A stretch of 64,000 nt of DNA from Purshia tridentata (GCA_003254885.1 QANT01007840.1:40372-104371), one strand, 5' to 3'. Positions 45,229 through 59,300 are shown, counted from the stretch's first letter. The notes: generated by a model from the letters alone, not told the origin. Translations and numbers: made by a program.

Positions 45229-46597
45229 TCAATGTAGTTTAAAATGAGGGAGGGCAGAGCTACCATTTTGTCCATTAACTCTGTAATACCCAGAATATTC
45301 TCCATAAAGGGTGTCCCTGTATATGGGGGGATTGTTCTCAGATAGAAGCTCCTTTATTGGCCCATATAGCCTGAGTTTTCTGTCACTAGCACTAGGAACA
45401 AAAAAAGATGCAACTGATATCCGAGGCTTGACAAGCGGGGTAGCCAGTACTCTGTGCTCCACGCTCTTGAACTTGTTATTAGTAACAAGCTGTACATACA
45501 ATACAAGCACATGAAAATAAATTTTCAATACAAGCATTAAACAATTATCCTTTATTAATATTTTCTTTTTGTCAAATAGTCTATCATGTTGTATTTTCAA
45601 ACTTATAATCTGAAATATTGGTGATTCTTATCTGAATGTATGGTTTGAGTAAATATGTAAGAACAGTTCCTATTACCTGCATAAAGTCACCAAGATTTGC
45701 TACAAAAGCTCCATCGACTGGAGGCACATCAACCCATTGGTTTTTATGGAGAACTTGGAGGCCCCCAATCTTGTCTTGCAGGACTAAGGTTAGAAAGGAG
45801 GGATCTGAGTGTTTGATTGTGCCTAGAGTCAAATCAGGCTGTGGAAAAATTGGGTAGTAGTGGCATGACAAAGAGAAAGCTTTCAAGCACCCCATGCGTG
45901 CTAGGTGATCCTTGCTAAGCCCTAATGCTTCCGATAGTAATTCGGATAGCATTTCCTGCAGTTTATTCAAGTTTTTGATGTACTCACTTATTTCACGTCT
46001 GCAACACAGAAATGATGAATTGTTCAAGATTTAATATGTCATACGGAAACCAACTATGCTTAGAACTCAAGAAATTAAGTACCTGCAGACTTGAGGCAGT
46101 GCTTCAAAGTCCCATTCATCACCTACGGCTCTGCATGATAGGGTGTCTCTCCAATCAGCAGCTGATTTTGCACGCACTTTCAGATCCCCGCTGCAATAAT
46201 AGTTCACCTGCCGCGTAAAGTCACGGGAGTACAACTCCATCTTGGCTTCCTGGGGCTGCTCGTGAAATCTCCGAATACCTTCGAGCATCTCCTCCATGAC
46301 AGCAATTGGAACTCCATGGTTAACTATCTGGAAGAAACCCCATGTTTCACATGCATCTTTAATGGCATTGACCATTTCTTCTCGCCCGTGCTCACTCTCA
46401 AGGCCTTTGAGATCGATAACTGGGATTTGAAGCCGAACCCCATGTTCTGGTGCAGAGTTCTTTAGACTCTCCGGTGGGTGGATGAAGATTCTGGGAATCT
46501 TGGTCACCCCGGTGTCTACGAGGCCTTTGACACCGATTTTTAAGTCATCAAATGCATACAATTCTTTTTCAGTATTGTAATGATCCACATCTGCCAT
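45229..46597 (-). CDS. 2-oxoglutarate/Fe(II) dioxygenase, ACC-oxidase-homologue type (copy 2)
   Basis: Exons on the minus strand: 46597-46083, 45998-45677, 45489-45229; 365 aa, complete. N-terminal [22 protein letters not shown], then VPI-type DIOX_N ([23 protein letters not shown]) and AADWRDTL. The double-stranded beta-helix has [14 protein letters not shown], iron ligands in IKHSDPSF and VEHRVL, and the 2OG residues in RISVASF. The full clade C-terminus [18 protein letters not shown] is present. Intron positions match copies 1 and 3, so the three genes are local duplicates, with this one inverted. The substrate is unknown; despite the name, members of this clade are not established ethylene-forming enzymes. 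Confidence 0.93.
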
Positions 46598-49289
46598 CTT
46601 AACTTAGTTGGTTTGCTTAAAGGGTTTTGCTATATATTTAGTTGAGGGAGTGAGAAAACTGGGGACTTGCTGCCTATTTTATTAGCAATGGAGGAGAGCA
46701 GGTTGCAGATAGGCCAAAATGGTGTGAGACATGCATTTCACGTCAGATTATAATATTAATATCATCTAATCTCAACAGCTAGCTACTGATTAGAAGTGGC
46801 AAACTCAATTATTAATTGGGGTTTCGTTTCAAATTCAACGCAAATAATAGAGCATTATTGAATTGTGCCGTGTTTGACCTCATAGTCGTGTAAATTTGAA
46901 ATGTTTAACTTCACATGTTACACTTTGAGTCTAGTCAATGCTCTCTCTCTCTCTCTCATTGGCCAAATTCAGCTCCAGCAATTAAGCATATATGGAGTAA
47001 AGGACGTAATCACTGCAAGTGGTTGTGTTTTATAGAAGCCAATTAATATAAAAACATCATCAATTTACTATCAAGGAAACAGTCTTTACCTATTTAAAAA
47101 ACTAAAAGCCTCATTATCATGCGTCTTCTTAAAAGCTTTTTATAACCATAACCATGACCCATTGAATGGCCTTCCATTCTTGACCACTCCAATGCCGGAT
47201 TGCAAATCCTTTCTGCTTCAGGCCGGAGGAGCCAACTATATATGGCTAATTCTATGGATATCGAAAAATTTATACCAGGATACTCATGGTTTTTGTTTTT
47301 TTTGTTAATGACAATTATACCCTTTTATCAAAAAACTAACATGAGCAAGATTCTCTGAACAATTTAGCCGTTCTTCAAGATTAAAATGTAATGGCATAGT
47401 TTGGACAAAGGAATCACATGTGCTTAGGTATCAGTGGATCATGCGTTAGCCTATTCTAAATTTGTCCTTAACAAGAAAATTATCAATTTTTTATTAAATA
47501 ATTGAAACAAGCGTATACTTTCATTAAAAATTGAGAGTAGAATATTTTCCAAACTAACAATGTTTTATCTTTTCTTTTGGACTGTAATGCTTACAGCCTC
47601 TAACCCACGAAAGAAACTTTACAACTCACAAAGTATTTTCTTTATTTTAATTTTTCCAGAAGCAAGCCCAAACACGAAAGTAAGCGTGTAAGCAAACCCA
47701 GAATTTGGGCCCTATTAAAACTTGGGCCCATTCAATTGAGCGAGCACAGAAAATTTGAACCAACAATTTCGTTAAGGGGCCACGCGAATACAGACACTGA
47801 CAATCAGAAATTACGACTCCTAGGTGCTATAGAGGCCACTACCCTAGGCCACGAGCCTCCTTTATCACCCAAAAACCCCGCCCAGGTAATTATGTTTCAA
47901 CATTCTTGCTCCACTTTTTTTATACACCCTCATACTCTCCCACTCTTTTCAAACTACCGATGTGGGATCCAATCAAAATACACTCAAAAAAGTAAAAACC
48001 CCAAAACAATAACCACCCTTTAGCTAGCTACAACAAGGCCATTCAAATGTTGCTAATTTGATTTTGATTTTTTGTAATAGCACTCAATGGCATTGGAGGC
48101 ATTCTCTTTACTTTTGGCAGTTCTCTTGGTGCATATCTTCTGGTTTGTTTTCATGCTACCCTATAGATTTTAATTCAGATCTTTTGCATATGGCACGTTG
48201 AATGTGTATTGCAGTCAGTGCGCGCTGAGATCTTGTTCCTTGGTCTGCTGCTTCTGCACGCATCAGATGATTGCCACTCCTTTTTTTTATGATTTCTACA
48301 ATTATGACCAAGAGGAAAAATAATTTACACAACTTATCATCAAAGTATACCATGTGGTCCAGAGTATACTTTAGCCACTCCCTCAGACAGACCCACTCTA
48401 CCCATAGATGTCAAGTCTCATTCATTCAGAGATATTGCATGCTCATAGGCATTTCCTGTTAAGGTAGGAGTCCCCAGAGATTAAGTACCCTAACCTTCCC
48501 AAATTAGGGATTAGGTGATATTATTTTCCTTTCAAACTCATTGTAAAAGCTAACTTCTACATTTTCACATACTCATTCACTTCTAAAAGTGGTCTTGCTT
48601 TCCCATCTTCCTTGTAGGCTTGTAGCTACTAAAATGTTACTACTGACTTGGCTGTCAAAGGGTCTTTCAAAACAATGTCCTAATAAAAAAACTATTTAAA
48701 ACTTTGAATATGATGCCAAGTTATAAAGAAAAAGAAACTTGCATACATAATATCTCAAATTATACTCCAATTGCAAAAAGATACAAGAATCAACTTGCAC
48801 TTCAAACTTTAACCCGGAATACGTGCCATCTTATGATCTGGCTTGTTTCTAGTGCCACGTACCTCATTGATCTAAACATGAAAATCCACAAAGTGCTGAA
48901 TTATTTTCTTATTTTGGGGAGTGGTGATCTAGAAAAACCAAACGTACAAAGCTAGGACTTTCCTTTTCAGTCAATCGGTGATATATAATGGCCAAACCAA
49001 TCACAGGAAAAGACATTTCCTATTCAGCCTAACACTATTGCCTTGTAAACATCTAAAAGGTTATGATAGCATGGAAAAACCAAAACCGAGTATCTCACTT
49101 TCTTGACCTTTTGCTTAACTTCAAACTTTTTTCCATATTTAAAATGGTAGGCATCTACTCTTTCAGTGAACACAAGCATCTTGTGCAGCTGCCCTGGGCC
49201 TCCTTCTCCATTTTTTTGTTAATTAATCTGAGATATAAGACACAGACCCTTTTCAGTGTTTTCACCAATTGAACACCCAAACTGCTAAA
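46598..49289. other. Spacer between divergent ACO-homologue copies 2 and 3
   Basis: Holds both promoters (TATATATTTAG near 46630-46640 for copy 2). A CT repeat lies at 46941-46958. A GC-richer stretch at 47690-47960 has an open frame without a recognisable domain and contains GATGTGGGATCC (47950-47961), a type of motif seen around retrotransposon ends. No gene can be supported. Confidence 0.45.
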
Positions 49290-50744
49290 ATGGAAGATGG
49301 GTCAGATTATTATGACAGAGCGAAGGAAGTGAAGGAGTTTGATGAAACAAAAGCTGGAGTTAAAGGGCTTGTTGACTCAGGTGTGACCAAGGTCCCAAGG
49401 TTCCTCATACATCCACATGTTGCAGAGCCCCTCTCAAATTCAAGCACAACCAATAACAATATACACTTCCAGGTGCCAATTATAAATCTTGATGGGGTTG
49501 ACAATTGCCGGCCGGTTCAGATTGTCGAGGAAATTCGTGAGGCTTCAGAGACATGGGGTTTCTTTCAAATGGTTAATCATGGAGTTCCAGAGAGGGTTAT
49601 AGAGAATCTGTTGAAAGCAATTCGAGAGTTTCATGAGCTACCAAAGGAGATGAAAATGGACTGGTATTCCCGTGAGTCTAAGCCAAGAGTGAAGTATTAC
49701 TGCAACGGAGATCTGTTGGTGTCTAAAACTGCAAATTGGAGGGACTCAATTGCATTTGATTTCCAGGATGGCCCAATTGACCCTGAGGCCTTTCCCTTGG
49801 TTTGCAGGTACTTCACCTTAGACAAGGCTATTTAATTTGTTCAGTATCTGATATATCCTTTGACTTAAATCAATAGTTTAGATTGACAGTCAACAACATA
49901 ACCATGTCAAGTTTCTCTCTACATGCATACAATCATAACATTAATTGGTTTGGTTTGATTCACAGGCAGGCAGTGCTGGAATACATGAAGCACTTGATAA
50001 ACCTGAGAGAAGTGCTATCAGGTTTGTTATCCGAGGCCTTGGGGCTTAACAGTGAGTACCTGGCAGACATAGAGTGCATGAAGACTGAAAGTCTGGTGTG
50101 CCACTACTACCCAACATGTCCAGAACCAGAGATGACCATGGGCACAACCAAGCATTCAGATCCATCTGCTTTAACCATTCTCTTGCAAGACAGTATAGGT
50201 GGCCTGGAAGTCCTCCATCAAGGTCACTGGATTGAGGTTCCTCCAACTCATGGAGCACTGGTAGCCAATATTGGCGACCTTATGCAGGTTATCTTCATTA
50301 TCTTAATTCCTAAACAAGAGTGGAAGTATTGATCTTGAAACCGAAGCACCTATCACTTGTGTATATGCTTTATTGGTTTATCTCTGTTATTGTGTACTAT
50401 TGTTACACAAAAATTTCGGCCATCCATTGTTGCAACTTGCATGAGAGAGTTTATCACTTTGTGTTTAATTGCATCATGTTGACGTACAGCTCATCACCAA
50501 TGACAAGTTCAAAAGTGTGGAGCACAGGGTGCTGGCTAGAAGGGTGGGACCCAGGATATCAGCTGCATGTTTTTTCTATCCAAGTGCCTCACGCCGATTT
50601 AAACCATATGGGCCAATTAAGGAGGTTCTGTCCGACAGCCAACAACCTATATACAGGGAAACTCATGTCGGAGAATATCTTGCCTATTACAGATCAAAGG
50701 GATTAGATGGTAACTCCGCCCTTCCTCATTTTAAATTAGCGTAA
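49290..50744 (+). CDS. 2-oxoglutarate/Fe(II) dioxygenase, ACC-oxidase-homologue type (copy 3)
   Basis: Exons 49290-49807, 49966-50287, 50490-50744; 364 aa, complete. It has [45 protein letters not shown] and TANWRDSI. The catalytic core shows [14 protein letters not shown], iron ligands TKHSDPSA and VEHRVL, and RISAACF for 2OG. It ends [21 protein letters not shown] 49290 ([17 protein letters not shown]) gives the family's usual N-terminus. It is transcribed toward the bHLH gene. It is the most diverged of the three local copies in the N-terminal region, with a Ser/Thr/Asn-rich insert before VPIIN. Confidence 0.93.
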
Positions 50745-51343
50745 TTTTAATTAAGGTTTACATCTAATTCCACTTTTATTCTCTATAATTATAAGGACTA
50801 AGTGGAACTTGCACAAGTATATTCTGACCTTAAATTATGATGAACCCTAAAGGCAATAATCTTAATAGTATTTTAGCGTAACTTCTATTTACTTTTATCT
50901 TTAATTTTTATGACAAATGAAATTGAGATTTTATTACCCACTTTATTAGAAATCTAATCCAAGATCTCTCCACCAATAGATTTACAAGTTCTTTTTTTGT
51001 TTTTTGGCCAGGAATAGATTTACAAGTTCAAACATAGTAAAACATAAACTGGAAATAGACTTTCATAAGATACTGCTCGAATACCATTATTCCAAGTACC
51101 ATCCTCCCAAACAAAACAGAGGGAAATAACAAATGACCTTCACATTCTACAAGAGGGGGGAAAATTGCTCCAAGTAAATGATGATTTCGTGCTTTATACT
51201 TCCTATGGGCTTTTCTCTCTTTTCGTTTAATTAAGGGGTTGTTCAAACAAAAAACGAAAACCATAAATTCCAATCACAGATCACAAATGACACAATCATT
51301 TACAAAAGAACCTACAGATACAGATATCCAGGGGCCAAACAAG
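50745..51343. other. Convergent 3' spacer between ACO-homologue copy 3 and the bHLH gene
   Basis: Contains the two 3' UTRs. AT-rich with no ORF of interest. Confidence 0.5.
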
Positions 51344-54300
51344 CTACAACTGCTGCATAGGATTCTTGGGCTGCAATATCTGAACAAGGGACCACAAGAT
51401 ATCCATTCTGTGTATGCTTCTGTTGTTCTGCCCCTGCAGAATAATTCAGAGTTCAATTTGAGTTCATGAACACCAAATGCAAGCATACTAGATAACAATC
51501 TGGTGTGGTGGAAATATGCAAGCTTTTAGATTCTACTCAGAAAATTCTGTTTTTATAGATAAGTAGAAAAACTAGTCCTTCATAAATGACATTATGTTCT
51601 AAGCATCTTTTCATATGGTCATGACATCTTGAGGTTCAGTAGTTCATTGGCATGGATTGTTTCGATAGTGTGTCATGAATGTTACCTCAACCACAAAACA
51701 TATCCATGTCTTGTCACCACGGGCTTCTGTTACACCTTTTAAGATTATCAGACCCAAGCTCCTGATAGCTTCTGCTATCTCAAGGAAATGACTGCATTCT
51801 TCACACATCATCTGCATAGATCATCAGTCAAACTGCTTGTAACACTCAGAACCAATAGACACAATCATGCATAATATCGCCTTGTCTAATTAAAGAAAAG
51901 AAACATTATTATTTAGAGGTATTATCCCTTCTTTTTGATTCTATTACATTTCTTTCAACTACAAATGAAATCAATCACAAAGTCTACACATCTGATCATT
52001 TCATACCTCTACAACCATCTGCCCATTCTTGTTAAGATTCTCTACTATTATTGAACAAACTTTCAGATTGCCTCCCACCTCCACTGCCCAGCTTGATCCC
52101 CGTTCATAATTAGAGGATCCTAGCATGCTTGTTTCCTTGTGACACATCTGTGAAATTAGCATTATGATTAATTAGAATAACATGTTAAGCCGCACAATTG
52201 CGAGCCCAAGTAGTCAACACCAACTTGAAATCTGGAAAGCGTTTCCATACTAAAGGCAGAAAAAGAGCGTTATTAGTCACTGTCTGCTACAAAAACAGTG
52301 ACCTTTTATAAATATGAGTCATCCTATATATTAAACCTTTGCAGATGCTTTTGCAAGGTGGATGCTTCGGAATTCAAACAGAAATAATAACAAAAGAAAG
52401 GTAACTATAAAAAGCTTACTTCAAAAATGAAGATTGAAAGTTAACTGATCTGAGGCCATAATATACTTGACCAAAACATTTACCTTTGCATCAGTGCACT
52501 TATTTAGTTTGTCTGCATGCTTAGTGACGCTTTGTAGAAAGAGCATGTGCTTGATTGCGCGCTCCAGCAGTGAATCAATACTGCACTGCAGTTACCATGA
52601 AACTTTTAGCACATATAGCGTGAATAAGGACTACAACTTTTACAAATCCAGAACCCGGACAACAGAGTTTGGAAAATCACCTTTGCTCCACTAGGTATTA
52701 GCTCCCGTAGTTCCTTGATACGATCTTGGATCAATTGTCTGTCCCTTGGCCTAGGTCTAGAGTTCTCACCAGGTCTAGCCCTCTTTTTGTTGCTTTTAGC
52801 TGGTCCAGAAGACCTCTCCAGCTGCTCACTACAAGCACTAGGACAAGGTGATGAAAACCATTTTGGAGATATCACCCCACATGCCCCTGATGAGCTCAAG
52901 CATTGCTGTGTATCCTCTCCTATAAGAGAGGGCTGATCAATTGAATAATTTTCTGAATCAATCATATGTGTATTATGGCTAGAAGGCTCTGGATATTTTT
53001 CAGTCGTCAACAGAGACTGCATTGATTTACAGAATGATTTTTCACTTTTAACATGACTGCCACTGTGGCAAGCATTAGCCACTACCGCTTCCAGAAGATG
53101 CTCTTGGCAAGAATCAGATGTCAACTGGCTAGTGTTCATCCCCTCAGGCATCTCAAGTGTAATTCCATCTCCATTCTTCTCTGCTTCCCAATCAAAATAG
53201 TTACTCTTATTCAGAAAAACTGGTCCAAGGGCTTCATGCAGCTCACAGCCAGCAGGGAACGTCATAGATGTACTAGATGTGTCCATGTGACCTGACTCAG
53301 TTTGGAACTCCAAGTTTTCCAGGTCATTCTGAAACTTAACATTTGAGGGTTCACTTAGGTGCAACACCTCATTTTGGTAAAGATCTAAATTGTCCAAATT
53401 AGCCCTATGATGTGCAGCAGAGTTGAGAAACGTTGAAGATAAGTCTGCAAAATCACATGAATTAACATTTTCTTTAACAGAATCATATAATAATGGATTG
53501 ACATTGTTCGCTGAAGCCATCCCAGTATCTTTGCAGCCACTACTCTCCCCTTTACACTTGCTACTATCAACCAATTCAACACCTATTGGTTTGTGATGCT
53601 CCAAATTGAAGGTACTAGATTTTGACCGATGTAGTTTGGTAATCTCAACGCACCCTAAGTTGGATGACTCAAGTCCATCATACTTATTGGCCAGTTCAAC
53701 TGCCTTCTTCAGATTATTGCCAAGCTGTGGAAATATGCAAGAGCTATAACCGTCTTTCTCTAAATGTGGGGTATCGGACAGCCAAACATCTGAACTTCCT
53801 CTGTTTGTGTCTTTATCTAAATTACGTAGGCAATCAGGAATAACCCCTGAAGCCAAACTTTTCGGAGATATATTTGTCTGAGGAAAATAAGATACTCAAG
53901 TGTCAATGTCGTAATTTATGTGTCACAGGAAGAAAAATCATAGAATTGCTTCATATGTGTAAATGCACAAACAGATTGATACATGCACACACACAATGGG
54001 GGATGGGGGGGTAAGAGAGAGTTACCAAGCATACTGAACTGTTTATGCTAGATTGCAATGGATTAGGGATAAGCCCTACTGTAGAATCTTGAAGAGCCCT
54101 AAAAACATCTCTGATATGAGATACCAGCTTCACATTTTCAATGACCTGCATCATACAAAACTATAGATGTTCATTCTTTAAGCACATAGGAAACCACAAA
54201 AACACCAACTCATGCATGACTTTAAACATTAATATTCACCAAAAAGAAAGAACTTACTTTATTTAATGAACCAAGCTGTACAACTCCATGTGGAACAACA

Positions 54301-56000
54301 GCTACAACTACAATGGTCTACAGGAAATGACAAAATTATATTTAACATGACATTCAGAACATCTAGTAGAAACCGCAATTGTTTATATAAGTAAAATTTT
54401 TGTCAGTGAAAAGTGTTAAAAAAACCCAACAAAGTTTGAATTCTCCATCTAACCAGCCATCAATCTACCATCCCCATACAGGAAGACAAATTTTAACCTA
54501 TTTCTTACAAAGAAAGAACTTACAATAAATGATCATATGGCCATTTCATTCAGTTCCATGAATAGAGAAAAATAATTATATGAGCAAAAGGCAATCCATA
54601 GTTATTTATCTTTTCTCATATTATGAATATGCCCGGAGAAACAACAGTAATTAATAATTGCATCACGAAAAAATACCCCCATACATTCTTAATTTGTTAC
54701 CTATTTATCTGTCTCGGCCTTGTTGTATTTCATGAGTTATCACAACTTTAAAAAATTAAAACTGAGAGAGAGTGTGCAGGCATACCCTTATGCCAGCTGA
54801 AAATTGACTTTGCCACCCATCACAGTACTGCAAACACCCAAGAAACCAGAGTAAAAATCCACACACTTTCAGAGTACATATCACACACTTTCAGAGTAAA
54901 AATCTGTTAATCAGTACTATTGCTATATAACAAGAAACCACTTACCTCAAAAGGTGAACAGTTATTCTTAACAAGATTATCAGCAAAAATCCACTGATGC
55001 TTCCCAGTAACCGCCACTTGTCCAACAATCCTGGAAAAATAATGATGACAATTTATTATGCTTTTATTCATTTCTTTTTGTTTTTTATAATACCAGATAC
55101 CATCATTAGATGCTTTTGACAAAAAAAAAAAAATTAGGATGATGGCATCGAGAAAGACTGAGGGTGAGCATAAGCTTAATACATAAACACTGAAAATGGT
55201 TCTTGAATTTACAATTCTTCGATCCAAACTTCAAGAATGGGCTAATGGTAACTAGCAAGTGACAAGAGTTATTACCCTTCCCCCAGAGTATATACGTGAT
55301 ATGACATTTTTGCCACGGCTAGCCCAAGAGTATCATGTGAATAATGGCTATCGTGCAATTTATCCAGTGTCTCATTGAAGCACCTATTCTCAGAAGAATC
55401 ATGTTGCTCACAGTTGTCATAATAAGCATCCTCCCAAGTTAGCACCCTGCATAATGAAACATACTCCATATCAAAACATTATGAAGGAGGACATGTAATT
55501 GTTTATAATTCAGTAAAAGGAACCTCAAATCTACAGGCAAAAAGAAATTTTCTTGGAACCACACATCTAAATCAGTTATTTACGGGCCACAAGGAATAGC
55601 AGGACTCCAACTCACATTATTCTGCAGACCAGATTTTTGGGAAGATACTATCTGACTAGGCTACTAATTCCCCTGCTACTAGATTTGGTCTGCAGCTTTA
55701 CTTTCTGTATTATTATAAGCTGTTTTTGGCTTTGAATAAATTTTGCTTATCCTCGACCATCAAGAAAAAGGAATAAAGAGATTTTCTTAACCCAAAAAAA
55801 AAAGAAGAGAGAGATTTTTTCAAAAACCATAACACACACACACAGTGACACAAGCAACCAGAAGTGAAAGAATAGAAAATAATCAAGCAAATAAAAACTC
55901 ACATTCGAGCTCGATACTTGAGTTTCCAGAAAATGGCGTAGTTCCACTCCGTATTGAAGCAGAGGCTTCTCAGTATCTGGTGCAAGTTAGTAGTACCCAT
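51344..56000 (-). CDS. EMB1444: bHLH transcription factor of the LONESOME HIGHWAY/EMB1444 group
   Basis: Nuclear LHW-like bHLH regulator; the group controls vascular cell fate with TMO5-type partners. Exons on the minus strand: 56000-55903, 55446-55276, 55030-54946, 54827-54786, 54317-54258, 54145-54026, 53877-52681, 52585-52484, 52147-52007, 51811-51686, 51433-51344; 2232 nt, 743 aa. The N-terminal MYC-N/GAF-like domain begins MGTTNLHQILRSLCFNTEWN and runs through TWEDAYYDN, GQVAVTGKHQWIFAD, QFSAGIRTIVVVAVVPHGVV and HIRDVFRAL. A long acidic, Ser-rich middle follows, then RARPGENSRPRPRDRQ and the bHLH (QLIQDRIKELRELIPSGAKC to LERAIKHMLFLQSVTKHA). The basic region lacks the usual HNERKRR residues, as in LHW relatives. 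An ACT-like end follows (WAVEVGGNLKVCSIIVENL, TWICFVVE). Length matches Arabidopsis EMB1444. Confidence 0.93.
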
Positions 56001-56122
56001 CTCCCCTTCACCTCCCAAAGTCCAAAGCTTTTCCTAAACAGCCTCTAAACAACAGCACCAAACAAATAAAAACCCCACAACGGCCTCCCCCAAAATTTTA
56101 CTTTTGGCGCGAATTTCGTGCC

Positions 56123-56227
56123 CTAACTTCCCCTATAGGAGCCTCTACCCGCCTGCTTTCTCCGTAACCCTGCTCGGCGCTTTATCGGCGGTCCTACCGC
56201 CGCTAACGGCAGACGATCCGTGCCCAT
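56123..56227 (-). CDS. Upstream ORF in the bHLH 5' leader (34 aa)
   Basis: ATG at 56227, stop TAG at 56123, ending about 120 bp before the bHLH start codon. The predicted peptide is basic (IKRRAGLRRKQAGRG in its middle). From memory, Arabidopsis LHW-like genes At1g06150 and At2g31280 are annotated with conserved-peptide uORFs, so translational control is plausible. I cannot confirm the peptide is the conserved one. Confidence 0.4.
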   Translation of the reverse strand: MGTDRLPLAAVGPPIKRRAGLRRKQAGRGSYRGS

Positions 56228-56301
56228 CCCCTCACACACACACAACTTACACAACCACAATACCACCAACTATTAATACCACACACACTTCCTCAACGCC
56301 T

Positions 56302-56388
56302 TCACAAACTCACAACCACAAACCCTAGAAATATGGTACCAAAGGTTTCTGTACAGTTGGCTTCGTTACAGTCCCTGCATTCAGCCAT
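56302..56388 (-). CDS. Second upstream ORF candidate in the bHLH leader (28 aa)
   Basis: ATG at 56388, stop TGA at 56302; Cys-rich start (MAECRDCNEANC). A four-codon uORF (ATG 56380) overlaps it. Whether this region is transcribed depends on the true start site, which may lie near 56885 downstream of a TATATT at about 56916-56921 (minus strand). Confidence 0.25.
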   Translation of the reverse strand: MAECRDCNEANCTETFGTIFLGFVVVSL

Positions 56389-59300
56389 GAACTTGTACGC
56401 GAACTTCAAAAAATCTATAAAAAAAATATAAAATGAAGGAATTAGGCAACAATGAAAACTCTCCAACGACTTCCAGTTGAAACTTGTTCGGAACGCGATC
56501 GATTTAAATCCTAGCGTATATCCGACGACATGGATCTCTCAGAAAAGAATGAGGATATTTTATTTTTGTTTATTTTCTGCGAATTATTGGATAATTGTAC
56601 CGCTTTTAGCACAGCTAAAGGTTCAGAGTGAATAGAATAGAACGGTTCTGAAGCTTGTTAAGAGAGGATTTTAGCTTTGAAGCTTTGGCTGAGAAGTAGA
56701 GCAAGTGTTGTGTAGCAAAATTCAAAGCTTTCAGCTACGTTCGCTGCAATTTTTTAACGACAATGCAGCTTTTTTGCTGCTTTTGCTAGAGATGAAAAAA
56801 GCACAAAGCGAAGCTTCAATGGCTTTTTTTCCCAGAGAGAGAGAGAGAGAGTGAGTGAAAAAGAAGGCGCTTTTGGTGCGAAGTCTCCGGGTGTGTGAAA
56901 AAGAAGACTTGTTTAATATAGGAGTTTACCTTCGCACGCTGTTCATTTTAGCTTTTCTTAACGAAACGTGAACCGTCGTTTCATATAGTGCGCCGGTTGA
57001 TGCTATTGCTACAGTGCACATTCCTTGGTGACCACTCACCACTAATCACCTTTTGTGTAATTACTCTACGCATTCCGCGCACTTTAGTGTACGTTGCTCT
57101 CGAGCACCCTTGTGATTTTAGTGTGAAAGATAAGAAAGGTTAGAACAAAATGGAGGCTTTGAGGCCTATGAGGAGGAGAAGGACTAGTGAGGAATTGTGT
57201 AAATGGGTGGATCTATTATTGAGTTTATATATATTTATGGAAATTCATTAATCTATTTTGGGCTATGAGTACACTTTCTAGGTACTGTCCTTCATGGCAA
57301 ACAACATGATGCCCATGTGAGGAATTTGATCCTTATCTTGCCCTCAATTTTCAAGGATACAATCCCCACCTTTTTTTAAACCAACAACCAAATTGAAATG
57401 AATTTATCCCTCTCTCCCTAAGCCTTTATGTGTTCACAATGATTTTATTGCCCAAAAGTTGTGACATCTAACACCCCTCATTTTCTCATTGTTCCCTTTT
57501 CATATAGATTACCAATTTACCATCCACCTTATAGCTTCAAAGTCCTAAATGCCGTATGTACTCTCAAACAAATTTCAAAATTTTAAGATTGCAAGTGTTT
57601 CATTTGTTTCTATTTGAGCATCTCATTTATTTTCATGACATTCATATATGAGTCTATTATAAACTTAAAATTCACCCGTGATACAATAGTATAGTGTATT
57701 TATGGCATGCAATCACATTTGACAATGAGAAATCACTTTAAAAGAAAAAAAGTGAATCCATCAAGATTTAATATTATATGTCATATACGACATAAATTTT
57801 CCTAAACCTTATTCATTTGCAACAAGTGAGAAATATTTATGTCATGTGTCATATTAATTGATATCTAATAGCTGAGATAATAGTTGGTATTTATAATATT
57901 ATTATATTTTTTAATAGAATATCACGAAATGGCATTTACATAGAAATTAAGATGACTAATATTATTGAAAAGATAAAAGGGAAAAGAAAATTCTTGTCAT
58001 TGGATGCTCATCGAGTGCCATTCAAGCAGGATGATAATGCTTCCATAAATTTAGAGAGCCAAAATTTGCTTCAATTTATGGAGGTGTGCCCAAATGTTGG
58101 CTCCTCATTAATTTATTTCCATGACATATTTATGAAGTAGCCTTTCTTGCATTGCACCAACTAGACATCATTTTTCGAATCCCATGATTTGTATTTTAAC
58201 AGTGCGATTTTCGGTGATTATTGTCATTGATTTATAATCATTTTATTTTTCTATTTGGTTTTTATTTAATTTGCAAGAACCCTTAATAATAATAATAATA
58301 ATAATAATGGAGTAAAGCCAAATTCACTAGTCATGAAGACAAACAAACAAAACAAGATTGAAACAAATAAAGGAACAAAATGATCACATGGTCTATTTCC
58401 CTTTTTCCTAATCAATCATTAACAATTGAATTTATTTATTTTCTTTCCAAATCAAATCACATGATCTTTTAATTGCTTTTAATCCAAAAGATTCAATTTG
58501 TCGGAAGTTACCCAAAGGGAATTTTACCCAATTCACTAGCAATACCAGTGGCCAATTAATCATGATTTTATTATCCCTTAATCATAAAATAGTTTTTTTT
58601 ATGTTGAAAGTTAAATGGCAAACAAAAATAAATATTTTAAAGTTAATTATTTTATCAATGTCATATGGAATGACTAATTTGATTAGAAATTGAAAAAGAG
58701 ATAAATAGAATAATTACATTTTTCAAAGGCTATTCAAAAAGAAAGACTTTACGGTTTAGGAAAAGACAAGGGCAAACGTAATATAGAGACATGTTTTGAC
58801 CCTTGTCAATTTTGTTTTAACGTTGACGATTTGAAATGGCTTGGACCGTTAATGAAGGAATTACTGTTTATGAAGGCTTGTTGGTACTCATTGAAATATT
58901 AAATGAAGTCAACTAGCAGCCTTATGCATGAATAAGCGCAGCTAGTGATGCAAATGATAAATCGTTTTCCCATGTTTACAAAATAGTGAAAGGAAATGAG
59001 TACAAATTCTAGAATCATGAATACAAACAGACAAAGGAGAATCATGCCCTTCTCCCATATCAAATAATAAATATGATCGATCGCTATAGTGGGTAAGTTT
59101 AATTAGTTTTTTTTTCTTTTCTTTTTTTAGGTTTACCAAATCTAATTATACATTAATTCAATCTTATATCAATTAAATATATATTCAATTGATAAAGCTG
59201 TAAATATATAGCGAGATATTGTAAATTCAAGCGTCTTAATTCGAAATTGACTTGAAGGTCTTGTAGACTTTTGTTCCCAACCTAGAAAGAATCATTGGGG

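Noticed and set aside
47736-48023. 95-aa ORF in a GC-richer stretch with a possible donor at 47885
   Set aside because: The non-ATG-supported frame has no domain I can name; could be a gene or transposon remnant but cannot be supported.
56104-56328. Plus-strand Pro/Thr-rich ORF opposite the bHLH leader
   Set aside because: Lies antisense to the 5' leader and is explained by its C-rich composition; no homologous domain seen.
57150-57251. 33-codon plus-strand ORF (MEALRPMRRRRTSEELCKWV start)
   Set aside because: Too short, with no transcript or conservation evidence visible; may be chance in a promoter region.
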